Shown here piece after piece: positions 45,103-53,406 of a stretch of 64,000 nt of DNA. Position numbers and translations under genes: made by a program. Numbering within the stretch: the first letter of the stretch is position 1; each line of letters opens with the position of its first letter. The notes under the pieces are model-generated. The model had not been told where the DNA came from. It did not search any database and was given only the letters and a program-made list of their open reading frames with translations. The stretch comes from Pseudomonas oryzihabitans (GTDB lineage: Bacteria; Pseudomonadota; Gammaproteobacteria; Pseudomonadales; Pseudomonadaceae), in contig NZ_CP102428.1 in NCBI RefSeq assembly GCF_024652905.1, positions 508,501-572,500 on the forward strand, read 5' to 3'.

Positions 45103-45459
45103 ATGACCACGCGAAAACCGGGATCGACGGAAGATTGGACCCACCTCGGGAAGCTAGATACGAGTTGTGTGCTCGTCCGGGCTGAGGGCGCTATTTGGAA
45201 TGGCTTGGCTATGGTGGGCGTGCCGGCGGGCATCGCTAAACCGCTGAAATGGTGCGTGCGGGCTGTTGTCTTAGTAGCTGCTGCAGCTTACTCGCTATAT
45301 CTCTTTGTGCCGCTGATGCTTGCACTCGGGTACCTGTGGCTGGCGTCTAATGCTTCTCCAAGTAGCACTAGCGACACAGATCCTGATGCACCTTATGGGC
45401 GGGATGCTTTGGGCCACCCCTTGAACTCTTTGGGTAGTAGAGATGTGTGGCGGCTTTAG
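45103..45459 (+). CDS. DUF3742-like ICE protein
   Basis: A 118-residue protein with a short polar N-terminus, a segment like other DUF3742 proteins (VGVPAGIAKPLKWCVRAVVL), and one long or two short membrane helices (AAAAYSLYLFVPLMLALGYL). DUF3742 genes normally lie beside traG in this ICE family, often in the opposite direction, as here. ATG 45103 follows a GAGG. Upstream starts would add residues with no family support. Function unknown. Confidence 0.65.
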   Translation: MTTRKPGSTEDWTHLGKLDTSCVLVRAEGAIWNGLAMVGVPAGIAKPLKWCVRAVVLVAAAAYSLYLFVPLMLALGYLWLASNASPSSTSDTDPDAPYGRDALGHPLNSLGSRDVWRL

Positions 45460-45496
45460 AAAGCTAGTTTCGAGTCGAGCTCTTAACTAGCTTTCT
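45458..45496. terminator. Bidirectional hairpin terminator between DUF3742 and traG
   Basis: AGAAAGCTAGTT and AACTAGCTTTCT form a perfect 12-bp stem around a 15-base loop. It starts inside the DUF3742 stop codon and ends 11 bases before the traG stop, so it serves both converging genes. Confidence 0.75.
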
Positions 45497-45506
45497 AACT
45501 TTCGAG

Positions 45507-47045
45507 TTACTTAGCGCCGACTGCCTTTGTCACAACATCTCCCCCCGTTTGGCCTGCTACCTTCGCGCTATTCGTTCCTTCCGTAAGCGCCTGGGCGAGG
45601 TTACCTACCTTCGCACCCGCCCAGCTCATTGCCGTTATCCAAAACGCCGGCAGCACCAAGAACATCGTTCCCATCACGAAGTCCAGCAGCAGATCCCCCT
45701 GCGCATTGTTCACGCCCATCATGATGTTGAAGTTCAGATGGGGAGAGGCCCCCATGATGTTGCCGTACAGGGCGTCCAGGATCGTGCTGTCGACCCAGCG
45801 TGCCAACTGCAGCCAGAAGTCGACGAAGACCAAGGCGAACTGCGCGAAAGTCAGGGTCATGGCTACCTTCAGATCGTAGGTGCCCAGCACCAGCACGATG
45901 GGGATGCAGATGATGAAGGCCATCATCAGAAAGGCCAGTACCATAGGCGCAGCCTGCCGCACGCTGTCTATGGCCGGGTACATCGCAATCGAGCCCACCG
46001 CCTGACCTGCTGTGGCTGTGATGCGAGAAAGGCTGCTTCCGAAGCTACCTCCCACCTGGCCACCGTAATCGCCATACACCTGGCCCTGGGTCAGTACCTG
46101 TTTGCGAGGTGATACCAGGTCACGGATCACCTGGTCTTCTACTTCCTGTTTGCTCATCAGTTTGGCCCACTGCGCGAGCTGAGTGATCAGGCTGGGCTCC
46201 ACGGCCGCCAAAAGCCGCGCACGCAAGCCAACGGACGAGTCACTCCACCACTGGTTGCAGGTCGGGTACCCGCCACCGCCCGAGGTCTGTGCCAGCCCCG
46301 CATCGCGGGTGGTGTCGTAAGGCCAGGATGGCCGGGGAGTGTGTGAGCGAAAGCCGGAAGAGCCGTCGTTGTAGTACCCATTGATGGTCAGGAAGTATTT
46401 GGAGCCGATCCAGCTGACATCTTCGAATTCAGCATCGGAGAGTTTCGGCTGGGTCATGAAGAGCTTGGCTCTGGCCTGGGCGTAGCAGTCGTTGGTGAAA
46501 TCCGCGACCTCCTGAGCGAGAAGGGGACTGCCTATCCGGTTGGCATTTACCTCCATGCGAAGTTGCTGCAGATCCTGGCCACATGGGATGCCTGCGACCG
46601 CCCCGGCGGTGAAGCCTTTGGACAGAGCGTGGACGACTGCCCACCAGAGCGGAATCTGGGCACTCTTGCCGTTGAGGGTACTGAAGCTTGTACCCCAGCC
46701 GGTCTCGGACGGCTTGAGCACGTCGACCTGGCATTGCTGGGAGCGCGTCTTATCGTACTCCAGGGTCGAAAAGCTCAAGGTCGTCCCGGGGGTTGGAATC
46801 AGCCCGAGCAGGATGACGAATATGGCCACGTAGAAACGATTTTCGATCCTGGCCAGACTGAGCACTCCCTTGTTGCCCTCGTCCTGGCCCTCGCCGCGGG
46901 CGCGGAGCCACTCCTGGATAACGATGGCAGCGAAGGGCGCCGCGAACAGACCGGTGCTGCCGATCATCTCCCAGATGGCACTGTTGATCAGCCAACCCAC
47001 AAGGGTCAGGTAATACTCGAGGTAGTCGTTGGTATAGAGCGTCAT
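45507..47045 (-). CDS. traG: TraG-like conjugation membrane protein
   Basis: A 512-residue protein matching the N-terminal TraG domain of F-type and ICE systems. There are membrane helices near residues 13-45, 72-90, 370-420 and 455-490, with a Trp/Cys-containing periplasmic region between (CQVDVLKPSETGWGTSFSTL). TraG proteins help assemble the pilus and stabilise mating pairs. The long C-terminal periplasmic part of F TraG is absent, as is usual in this ICE class. It is the last gene of the TIGR03757-03756-03755 operon. Confidence 0.85.
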   Translation of the reverse strand: MTLYTNDYLEYYLTLVGWLINSAIWEMIGSTGLFAAPFAAIVIQEWLRARGEGQDEGNKGVLSLARIENRFYVAIFVILLGLIPTPGTTLSFSTLEYDKTRSQQCQVDVLKPSETGWGTSFSTLNGKSAQIPLWWAVVHALSKGFTAGAVAGIPCGQDLQQLRMEVNANRIGSPLLAQEVADFTNDCYAQARAKLFMTQPKLSDAEFEDVSWIGSKYFLTINGYYNDGSSGFRSHTPRPSWPYDTTRDAGLAQTSGGGGYPTCNQWWSDSSVGLRARLLAAVEPSLITQLAQWAKLMSKQEVEDQVIRDLVSPRKQVLTQGQVYGDYGGQVGGSFGSSLSRITATAGQAVGSIAMYPAIDSVRQAAPMVLAFLMMAFIICIPIVLVLGTYDLKVAMTLTFAQFALVFVDFWLQLARWVDSTILDALYGNIMGASPHLNFNIMMGVNNAQGDLLLDFVMGTMFLVLPAFWITAMSWAGAKVGNLAQALTEGTNSAKVAGQTGGDVVTKAVGAK

Positions 47046-47067
47046 AGGTCTTCTTTCCTAGCTCGAG

Positions 47068-47454
47068 CTACAGGTGGAGACGCAGTTCGTAGAGCGCGAT
47101 GACCAAGACAGCCAGGCTCTCGCATCGGACGAGGCGTGACGGTCCACCTGGCAGGCGACCCAGACGCCTGCGGATTGGCCACCAACCGGCGGCGAGGGCT
47201 GCGTAGATGCCCATCCGCCAGGCCTGGAGGAAGCCAGCATGGTCCGCGGTCCAGCGCTGGTAGCCCGCCACATCGCCGAATAGCCACTGGATCATCTGGG
47301 TGCAGGTCAGGGCGAGCAGCACGGTGGTCAGCAAGACAGTCACTGTCCAGGCCAGGCTCTTGAGTCCGCCTTTGGCGAGACGAGATGCCCAATGCTGCTT
47401 GCGCATAGAGGGACCAGGTTGTCCGGTTTCGCCGGGAAGATGGCTCATGGTCAT
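47068..47454 (-). CDS. ICE membrane protein of unknown function
   Basis: A 128-residue protein with two or three hydrophobic segments (SLAWTVTVLLTTVLLALTC, about residues 33-51, and AWRMGIYAALAAGWWPIRR). Its start overlaps the TIGR03755-like gene (ATGA), and traG follows after 22 bases. A small membrane protein at this place is a regular part of this ICE family, but I do not recognise a named domain. Confidence 0.75.
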   Translation of the reverse strand: MTMSHLPGETGQPGPSMRKQHWASRLAKGGLKSLAWTVTVLLTTVLLALTCTQMIQWLFGDVAGYQRWTADHAGFLQAWRMGIYAALAAGWWPIRRRLGRLPGGPSRLVRCESLAVLVIALYELRLHL

Positions 47455-48821
47455 TGGCCCTTGCTCGGACTCTCGACACGATCCAGCCGGTTCGGCAGAG
47501 GATCGCCCTGGAAGATGCCCTTAGAGGCATCCTTGCGGATCGAGGCGCGCTGCAGGATGGTGGTCGGCGAGTTGCCGGCCAGCTCTCGGCGCATGTCCAG
47601 CTCGGTCTTGAGGTTCTGGATCTCGGCCTGCAGGTTGGCGGCGTTTTGGTCGACCTGCGTCTGGGCGACCTGGTTGGCGGCCACATTGGGCTCCTGGCGG
47701 CCAGCGGCCAGAGTGCGTGTCAGCGACAGGGCCTTCTCGATGACATCGGCCAGGGCGACCTCGGACACGAGCCGCTTGGCCAGCACGTCCTGGTCCTGTT
47801 CGGTACGCAGCGATTCGATGATGCCGCGGGTGACTGGGATGGAGTTGCTGCCGGCAGCAGCCAGGTTCTCTGCCGTCATCGGCTGGGTGCCGGCGATGAG
47901 CGCGTTCACCGCCTTGAGCTTGGTGTCGTAGGTCTCCTGGATAAGCGGGGTGAGCCCGACCCCGGCCTGGGTCACCGTCTTCTGGCAGTTGTCGCAGGTC
48001 TGCTGCTGTTGCTCGCCCAGGACGCGGGTGGCAAAGGTCGCGGCCTCCTGCGGTGATGACCAAGTGCTGCAGACGAGGCCGCCGTTACAGCTGCTGGCAG
48101 GGATGCTCCCCGTGCTGTTGGGCGCCCGGCCGCTGAGCATGTTGTAGCCGGCCTTGGTGACGTCGCCGACCACCTTGATGGGCTGCTGGCCACTGCCCCC
48201 AGCCTTGCTCCCGCCAACCCAGGTCACGCCCTCGTTCCCGCTCTTCTGCTCGACCTGGTTGATGGCCGCGACGGCATCGGTGGTGCTGGCAGCGGCCGAC
48301 TTCATTGCCTCACCCTCGGCGAGCTTGTTCCAGCCGACCTGGCCGCCGGCGACATCGAGCATCTTGTCGGCGATGGCGCGGCAGGTGCCTTTCGAGCGAT
48401 CGAAATCCAGGCGGGCCTGGCCAATGCCGTTGGTGATGAGGTTGTACAGGCCTGGGTTGGCGCGCTGCAGGATCAGGCCGGGGAGGGAAGCGACGGCGCT
48501 GGTGGCGTTCTGTAGCACCGAGCTCATGATGGTCTTAAAACCCTGGGTGGCGCCGTTGAGCTGGTTCTGCAGGGTGTTGGTCAGGCTCATGTTTCCGCAG
48601 ATCAGGTTGGTGTTCCAGCCACCACCGATCTGGATGCTATCCATGTTGCCGACGCTGCCCATGGACACGGCGTTGCCGCCGCCGACGCTGTAGAGCACGT
48701 CATCACCGATAACGCTGCCCTGGGACTGCACACGGTAGGGCTCGGCCGCCTGGACAGTGCTGCCGAGGAGAAAGCCGGCCAGGCAGGTGCTGGCCAACAG
48801 GGTGAGGCGAGAGGTGTTCAT
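47451..48821 (-). CDS. ICE protein TIGR03755 (PFL_4711 family)
   Basis: A 456-residue exported protein with a signal peptide (MNTSRLTLLASTCLAGFLLG). The first part is rich in Gly, Ser and Asn (VIGDDVLYSVGGGNAVSMGS, QIGGGWNTNLICGNMSL). A CxxC motif occurs in QQTCDNCQKTV, and the C-terminal third is helical. TIGR03755 proteins occupy the place of TraH-type mating-pore assembly proteins. ATG 48821 starts the signal peptide and has GGGAG 8 bases upstream. Confidence 0.85.
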   Translation of the reverse strand: MNTSRLTLLASTCLAGFLLGSTVQAAEPYRVQSQGSVIGDDVLYSVGGGNAVSMGSVGNMDSIQIGGGWNTNLICGNMSLTNTLQNQLNGATQGFKTIMSSVLQNATSAVASLPGLILQRANPGLYNLITNGIGQARLDFDRSKGTCRAIADKMLDVAGGQVGWNKLAEGEAMKSAAASTTDAVAAINQVEQKSGNEGVTWVGGSKAGGSGQQPIKVVGDVTKAGYNMLSGRAPNSTGSIPASSCNGGLVCSTWSSPQEAATFATRVLGEQQQQTCDNCQKTVTQAGVGLTPLIQETYDTKLKAVNALIAGTQPMTAENLAAAGSNSIPVTRGIIESLRTEQDQDVLAKRLVSEVALADVIEKALSLTRTLAAGRQEPNVAANQVAQTQVDQNAANLQAEIQNLKTELDMRRELAGNSPTTILQRASIRKDASKGIFQGDPLPNRLDRVESPSKGQ

Positions 48822-48838
48822 GATCGACGGCTCCCTGA

Positions 48839-49786
48839 TCATTGAAAGTCGGTGCTGCCCAGGAAGACCTGGCCTTCACGCTTGCAGCAGCTGTAGGGGC
48901 GCCACAGCGCCCAGGCGTAGGCGCCCACGGCGTCTTGGACGTGTGGGCCCGGGCTGGGAAAGGCAGCGCAGCTCTGGCTTAGCGTGGGCGTGAGCTCCTG
49001 CCACTTGCCGGTGGTGGCGTCGCCCTCGAGCAGCTCGCCCGCGGGCCAATAACCGTCCTCGGGCTGGGCAAGCAGCGACTGATAGACGTGGATCTGGCCA
49101 GAGCGCGTGACGACGTCGCCGGCGCGCTGGGCCATGACCGCCGCGGCCTTGTAGTCGTCGGGCTGATGCAGGAAGCCGCTGCGCGGATAGACATTGCCCC
49201 ACAGGTCGCCGGACAAGGTGCCGCCCACTTCGCGCTTGCCCGGGATGAGGGCCTCCGGATACACGACCTCAGGAATGCCGTACCGCCAAGCCAGGTAGTC
49301 GTAGTTGCTCAGTAGATAGGGCATGTAGGCGGTACCGGCGCCTTTGCAGGTGTAGCCGGAGCCGCTGGCGAACTGACTGAAGGCGTAGCCACCCGGGTGG
49401 CCGATGACTTCAGTGTTCTTGAAGCGGGCGCTGATCGTCGCGTTCGCCTGGGTCGCGCTGTCGCCCGGATCGTTGCCACCAGCGGCGACAGTGCTGACTG
49501 GGCTGAAAGAGGCCATCTCGGTCCACGGGTTCTCGCCGGTATTGGCGTAGCTGGACACCACCGCATCGGGCACGAAGTGCCGTACCTTGGCCGAGGTCTT
49601 AACCTTGCAGCCGTAGGGGGTGCAGAACAGCCAATAGCAGATGCCGACCACCTTGTATTCGAGGCATTCAGGCGAGAGCGAGGACGACACGATGGTCGCG
49701 GTGGTGACCGCTGCCGTGGCCTGCAGGCTGGTGGCCAGCGGGATGGCCAGTACGAGGCGCCGGAGGCGCTGCAGACGCGGCGTCAT
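48839..49786 (-). CDS. ICE protein TIGR03756 (TraU-like, PFL_4710 family)
   Basis: A 315-residue exported protein of the TraU-like group. A signal sequence (VLAIPLATSLQATA) is followed by a Cys-rich region (ECLEYKVVGICYWLFCTPYG, then CKVKTSAKVRHFVPD). More Cys come near the end (RPYSCCKREGQVFLGS). TraU proteins are needed for DNA transfer and need disulfides, fitting the DsbA-like protein encoded nearby. The start overlaps the TIGR03757 stop (ATGA). Confidence 0.87.
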   Translation of the reverse strand: MTPRLQRLRRLVLAIPLATSLQATAAVTTATIVSSSLSPECLEYKVVGICYWLFCTPYGCKVKTSAKVRHFVPDAVVSSYANTGENPWTEMASFSPVSTVAAGGNDPGDSATQANATISARFKNTEVIGHPGGYAFSQFASGSGYTCKGAGTAYMPYLLSNYDYLAWRYGIPEVVYPEALIPGKREVGGTLSGDLWGNVYPRSGFLHQPDDYKAAAVMAQRAGDVVTRSGQIHVYQSLLAQPEDGYWPAGELLEGDATTGKWQELTPTLSQSCAAFPSPGPHVQDAVGAYAWALWRPYSCCKREGQVFLGSTDFQ

Positions 49787-50220
49787 CGTCCGGTGCTCCG
49801 GAAGCGCTCGATGCTGGCCATGGCGGCCGCCACGTCAGGCTGGCCATAGACCACATACTGACGATCCACTACGACGGCCGGTAGCTTGGCCACACCCAGG
49901 CTCCAGGCATCGGCCACGTCCTGGTGCGCCCTGGCAAGGTCACGGCCCAGCTGCTGTGCAGAGGCCGAGCGCATCCGCTGTTGCATGATAGCTACGGCCT
50001 GGTGCGGATCCGCCGGCAGGCCTTCGGAGAGCTTTTGCTCAAGGCGGTCCGGGGCATCCAGAAGTAAAACCCGGGTGCCGGCGCTGTTGATGAGCGGATG
50101 AGCGGCGTCGGAGATGGCCAGCACGTCCGCTGTGGCGAAGGGGACGCAGGCGGTGGCTAGGACAAAGCCCAGCAGGCGGGCTTTCAGGCCTGCTGAGAAG
50201 GTAGGGGGGGAAATGGACAT
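49783..50220 (-). CDS. ICE protein TIGR03757 (DUF1525, PFL_4709 family)
   Basis: A 145-residue exported protein with a signal peptide and a thioredoxin-like fold without the CxxC (LARAHQDVADAWSLGVAKLP, AVVVDRQYVVYGQPDVAAAM). This pattern is typical of DUF1525/TrbC-type transfer proteins. It is the first gene of the operon through traG. A conserved block shared with the other transfer operon lies 55-100 bases upstream. Confidence 0.87.
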   Translation of the reverse strand: MSISPPTFSAGLKARLLGFVLATACVPFATADVLAISDAAHPLINSAGTRVLLLDAPDRLEQKLSEGLPADPHQAVAIMQQRMRSASAQQLGRDLARAHQDVADAWSLGVAKLPAVVVDRQYVVYGQPDVAAAMASIERFRSTGR

Positions 50221-50632
50221 GCGCGGTACCAGGCAGAGGAGTGGCTGGTACAGGAAACGCGATCAGAAGGGCTGGGTCAGCGGGAAACCATATCTACGTC
50301 GCAGGAGGTTGAATACCCACATCCGAACGGAAGGAGCCTGCTGCGGGTTTCCGCAGTAATTGCGACTTTCTGCGGGATTTCGCATGGACTGTTGTGGGAT
50401 GGCTTTAATGGCCTCGTCAAAGCACGGGGGCTGCTATCGACCCAAAGCTGCCGTTGGCGGTCGACCCGTAGCTGACCTTCGGCGAGGGCGGTAAACGACC
50501 AGAAGCAGGTTATACGGGTGCTGTTCTTCGGCTAGGCCGGCAGTTGGCAGATCACCTGCCTGCAGGTGAGGGCCGAAAAAATCGCGGTGGCCTAGATGAC
50601 GAGTGGCTGACGCCTGCCTACGATCATATCCC
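50221..50632. other. Upstream region of the TIGR03757 operon; left part of the accessory pocket
   Basis: No gene is convincing in these 412 bases. The right end of the conserved 46-base regulatory block (50,275-50,320) and, further right, a GC-rich stretch with ACCTGCCTGCAGGT palindromic text near 50,550 are the only features I can point out. Confidence 0.4.
50275..50320 (-). promoter_or_regulatory. Conserved regulatory block upstream of the TIGR03757 operon
   Basis: The plus-strand text GGTCAGCGGGAAACCAT, 14 variable bases, then AGGTTG and a close ACCC region occurs here and at 62,828-62,873 with identical spacing (46 bases). Both copies lie 55-60 bases before the first gene of a minus-strand transfer operon and are read in the same orientation. 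A shared promoter or activator site is the simplest reading. Confidence 0.65.
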
Positions 50633-50914
50633 TTACGACCATTTCCTTAGCTTGCTGATCTCCACACGGCGCGTCGCGGCGTGACCGCAGAGCTCGTTGC
50701 AGAGGTCGGCCGCGATCGCGCCCATCGAACAGATGTCCAGAATTGCGAGCAACGGACCTTCATAGCTCGTGGTCCTGTCAGTTATTACGTCGCAGACGGT
50801 GAGGATCCTATCGTCAGGATTGGTCTCGCTTCGTTCGAGCATCACCTCGAAGTTTGATGGGAAGAACGCCTCCACGTAGGAGGTAAGACTGAATTTATTT
50901 ACTTGATGACTCAT
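50633..50914 (-). CDS. Hypothetical protein in the accessory pocket
   Basis: A 93-residue protein (SHQVNKFSLTSYVEAFFPSN at the start, ISKLRKWS at the end) with four Cys and no recognised domain. GGAGG lies 5 bases before ATG 50914, which supports real translation. It is soluble by appearance. It lies in the AT-richer pocket between the two transfer operons, so it is probably cargo rather than part of the conjugation machine. Confidence 0.6.
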   Translation of the reverse strand: MSHQVNKFSLTSYVEAFFPSNFEVMLERSETNPDDRILTVCDVITDRTTSYEGPLLAILDICSMGAIAADLCNELCGHAATRRVEISKLRKWS

Positions 50915-51021
50915 TTTTACCTCCACGTGCGACTTACCTAGCTTGGCAAAGGAGGGTACGTTTCGGTCAAGCGTAAGCGGATCGGATTTTCACCGAACTT
51001 TTGCCTTTGTCTTCAGACAAC

Positions 51022-51042
51022 CGGTAATGGTGGCCACTGAAC
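51022..51042 (+). repeat. 21-bp direct repeat, copy 1
   Basis: CGGTAATGGTGGCCACTGAA followed by C. It recurs at 51,296-51,316 with one mismatch. The two copies bracket a small gene. They may be leftover ends of an insertion sequence, but I cannot name the family. Confidence 0.6.
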
Positions 51043-51099
51043 TGTGCACCGATTACCCCTTCCCATGCAGAGCATATATCGTAAACATGGGAGACAACG

Positions 51100-51282
51100 A
51101 TGTCAGATATTCGAAGACCAAGAATTGATGCAGGAGCAGCCCCGGAAGACCTTCCGCCTACGCTTGAAGAGACTCAGGCACGGAACGCTCAGATCCGCTT
51201 AACCAAAATTGCAAAGCTCCGTCAACAAGCGCTTTCCGACCGCTCGAAGGCGGCCGATAGGAACGAGAAAGTGAATCCCTAA
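51100..51282 (+). CDS. Small hypothetical protein between two direct repeats
   Basis: A 60-residue, highly charged, helical protein (PTLEETQARNAQIRLTKIAK, then LRQQALSDRSKAADRNEKV). GGGAG lies 6 bases before the ATG. No domain is recognised. It lies between two copies of a 21-bp repeat, so it may have arrived with them. Confidence 0.5.
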   Translation: MSDIRRPRIDAGAAPEDLPPTLEETQARNAQIRLTKIAKLRQQALSDRSKAADRNEKVNP

Positions 51283-51295
51283 CAATAGGGACCGT

Positions 51296-51316
51296 CGGTA
51301 ATAGTGGCCACTGAAC
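51296..51316 (+). repeat. 21-bp direct repeat, copy 2
   Basis: CGGTAATAGTGGCCACTGAA followed by C; one mismatch to 51,022-51,042. It lies 13 bases after the small gene. Confidence 0.6.
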
Positions 51317-51378
51317 GAGCGTGTGTTTTCCACTTCCAAGCTTATGAGGCCATTTTCGGCCTCAATGTGAGGTGGTAA

Positions 51379-51627
51379 ATGATCACTACGTCCAGAGTCT
51401 TCCAACGCTTCAGTTCGCCGATTGCGCCGGCCATGATAGTGAGATCGCTATTCGGGATTGACGCGGCTATCGCGGGTTCTCGTTTCGCGCAGGCTACTGA
51501 GCCTGATGCGGTTGAACCCTTGGACCCTGACCAGGCCGACCCAGCAAATCAGCCTGATTCCGATTTGGACGCTCCGGAAGATCCGGTGACGGGCGATATC
51601 GACGACCAAGAGCCAGCGCCTCGCTAG
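51379..51627 (+). CDS. Small acidic hypothetical protein
   Basis: An 82-residue protein with a moderately hydrophobic first half (FSSPIAPAMIVRSLFGIDAA) and a very acidic Pro/Asp-rich second half (ATEPDAVEPLDPDQADPANQ). GAGGTGGTAA precedes the ATG, and an intrinsic terminator follows the stop. These signals suggest a real single-gene transcript. No family is recognised. Confidence 0.5.
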   Translation: MITTSRVFQRFSSPIAPAMIVRSLFGIDAAIAGSRFAQATEPDAVEPLDPDQADPANQPDSDLDAPEDPVTGDIDDQEPAPR

Positions 51628-51646
51628 CTTAATTGCAAACCAAACA

Positions 51647-51678
51647 AAGCCCAGCCATTGCGCCGGGCTTTTTCTTTT
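51647..51678 (+). terminator. Intrinsic terminator after the acidic small gene
   Basis: AAGCCC (51,647-51,652) pairs with GGGCTT (51,665-51,670), followed by TTTCTTTT. Confidence 0.7.
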
Positions 51679-51679
51679 C

Positions 51680-52321
51680 TAAAGTAAAAAATGGATCCAT
51701 CTGACTGGGGCGGTGAAAATCTGGTTAGATGGGGCACGGCCGGCGGCATTGGTTTGGCCTGGGATCTTAACCAACTCTGCAAGTTCTTCTCCCGCGTCAA
51801 TGCCGGTGTAACTAACGGCCACGCCGAGAATGACATCCTTGATCGCTGCAGTGTTTCGGGGCTACCTCTGCTTGAACCAAGATTTTCGCTAGAGAACCGG
51901 CTATTCAAACCTCAGTGAATGACCTTAAGCCTATTCAAGTCAAGCTCAAGTATGCGGACTTTTTCGAGATTCTCCGCGTAACGCTGGAACAGGATTTCTA
52001 AAACGGCCCTATCAGCTGATAATTTCAGTTATTCGATGCTGATTTTTTGCCGGGTGAGATGTTCGACTTCTCTGGTGCCAACGTACAATTTTCTTGCTTC
52101 GCTCATTTTTCAATTCCATTCGTAGTTGCCGGCATACCAGCACCATAAGGAGGTTTTTACGTGCCAGTAGCAAGATGCTTTACTTTGAATATCATGCCTT
52201 AGCTCGCAAAGTCTGCCGAGTTAGCTCCTCGCCGTGTTAAATTTGCGCAAGCGAAACGATAATGAGAAGATCCCAAAATTAAGCGATGCACTTCGCATTT
52301 TAGGTCGCGACTACCGTCTCG
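51680..52321. other. Accessory-pocket stretch without a convincing gene
   Basis: Open frames on both strands (plus 51,691-51,918, minus 51,624-51,908, and plus 52,234-52,488) lack clear ribosome sites, overlap one another or oppose a better-supported gene. I see no repeat or structured RNA here. The base composition is AT-richer than the chromosome. Confidence 0.4.
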
Positions 52322-52555
52322 CTAGGTCTCTTGAGGTCTTGCGTCAGATTCCAATAGAAAGCGAAACGCCTTTAAAACGGTCTCTTGTCGTTCTTGAATT
52401 TCGACAATGCATAGACCCAGCATATTGCGAAGAGCTTCGGTATCAGCTGTTCCATGACATTCATAAATTTGACGTAGTAGCTGATTAATGGCGTCTTGTT
52501 CCGCTGAGTACCGCTCGAGCAGCTCTATTCCGTGCTTTCTATCCAGCTCTTTCAT
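52322..52555 (-). CDS. Small helical hypothetical protein
   Basis: A 77-residue protein of amphipathic helices (KELDRKHGIELLERYSAEQD, then INQLLRQIYECHG and EIQERQETVLKAFRFLLES). AGGAG lies 6 bases before the ATG, which favours this strand over the overlapping plus-strand frame. No family is recognised. Confidence 0.55.
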   Translation of the reverse strand: MKELDRKHGIELLERYSAEQDAINQLLRQIYECHGTADTEALRNMLGLCIVEIQERQETVLKAFRFLLESDARPQET

Positions 52556-52713
52556 GCCACGCTCCTATAGTGAAAATCGCTACGATAACCATTCATGAGA
52601 GATAGTATCTATGGCAATATCACGTTTTCGCTCATCTGATGAGCGGTGGATAACAGTCTATCTTACCAGGTGTCTTCTCATTATAGCCTTTGGTTAGATG
52701 AGCGGAAATCGAA

Positions 52714-52965
52714 ATGGACGACCTCCGACAGGCGCTGTCTGCGTTAGACCCACCTATAAAGCATTTTATTGAGTATAGGAATAGTGGCATGCTTTTGACG
52801 CTGTTGGATATTGAAATTTACGCCAGTGTCTTCAGATTCATCACCCCTCGAACCATGCGAAGCGCAGAGGCCCTGAACCTGACAATACTTTACGCCATCA
52901 ATGAATTGCGGGTTAAAGGCTCACATCTTCCACTAGATGCAGATACAGTAATTATCAAAGCCTGA
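52714..52965 (+). CDS. Small hypothetical protein
   Basis: An 83-residue, mainly helical protein (DDLRQALSALDPPIKHFIEY, then EALNLTILYAINELRVKG). The ribosome site is weak (GCGGA). It is divergent from the 77-residue gene with about 160 bases between. No family is recognised, so the call is tentative. Confidence 0.4.
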   Translation: MDDLRQALSALDPPIKHFIEYRNSGMLLTLLDIEIYASVFRFITPRTMRSAEALNLTILYAINELRVKGSHLPLDADTVIIKA

Positions 52966-53406
52966 GCTATACTAGCGGTCATCTAACATTGAAGCGCTAA
53001 CGGCGAGCTGGAGATTACCCGCATATGCCTGGATGGCGGCATATTCTGGCAAGTCTATGGCGCAGATATATTTTCCGACACACTCCACTTATTGCCAGGC
53101 TGTATTGGGTTCGTTGACTTAAATAAGTCTGTCTATGGGCTGTGGGTTTTATTACACGATAGGCGAACTTCTTCACTGTTAGCTTTTTTCCTACCTGTCC
53201 GCTTTCGACCGATTTTAATCCAGTGATGAAGGACTGCTATTGGCCGCTAGCTGCCCTACGACAACGGCAGCTCTGGGTCGATTGCTGTCATGCGCTATTT
53301 CGGTAATTTCAGAACTCCACAACGATTTCGAAAGCCGGCGTCTGCTTCAGGTGAGATGTCTCAGCGCTGCCAAGGCACTGCCTACGGCTACTTGGTGCAG
53401 ATGTTT
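52966..53406. other. Right part of the accessory pocket, no gene seen
   Basis: About 440 bases without a supported reading frame or recognisable motif. This is AT-richer sequence that ends at the conjugation gene cluster. Confidence 0.4.

Noticed and set aside
51691-51918. 75-residue plus-strand frame in the accessory pocket
   Set aside because: There is no ribosome site and an equally long frame lies on the other strand, so neither can be supported.
52234-52488. 84-residue plus-strand frame
   Set aside because: It overlaps a minus-strand frame with a good AGGAG ribosome site and a more protein-like helical sequence.
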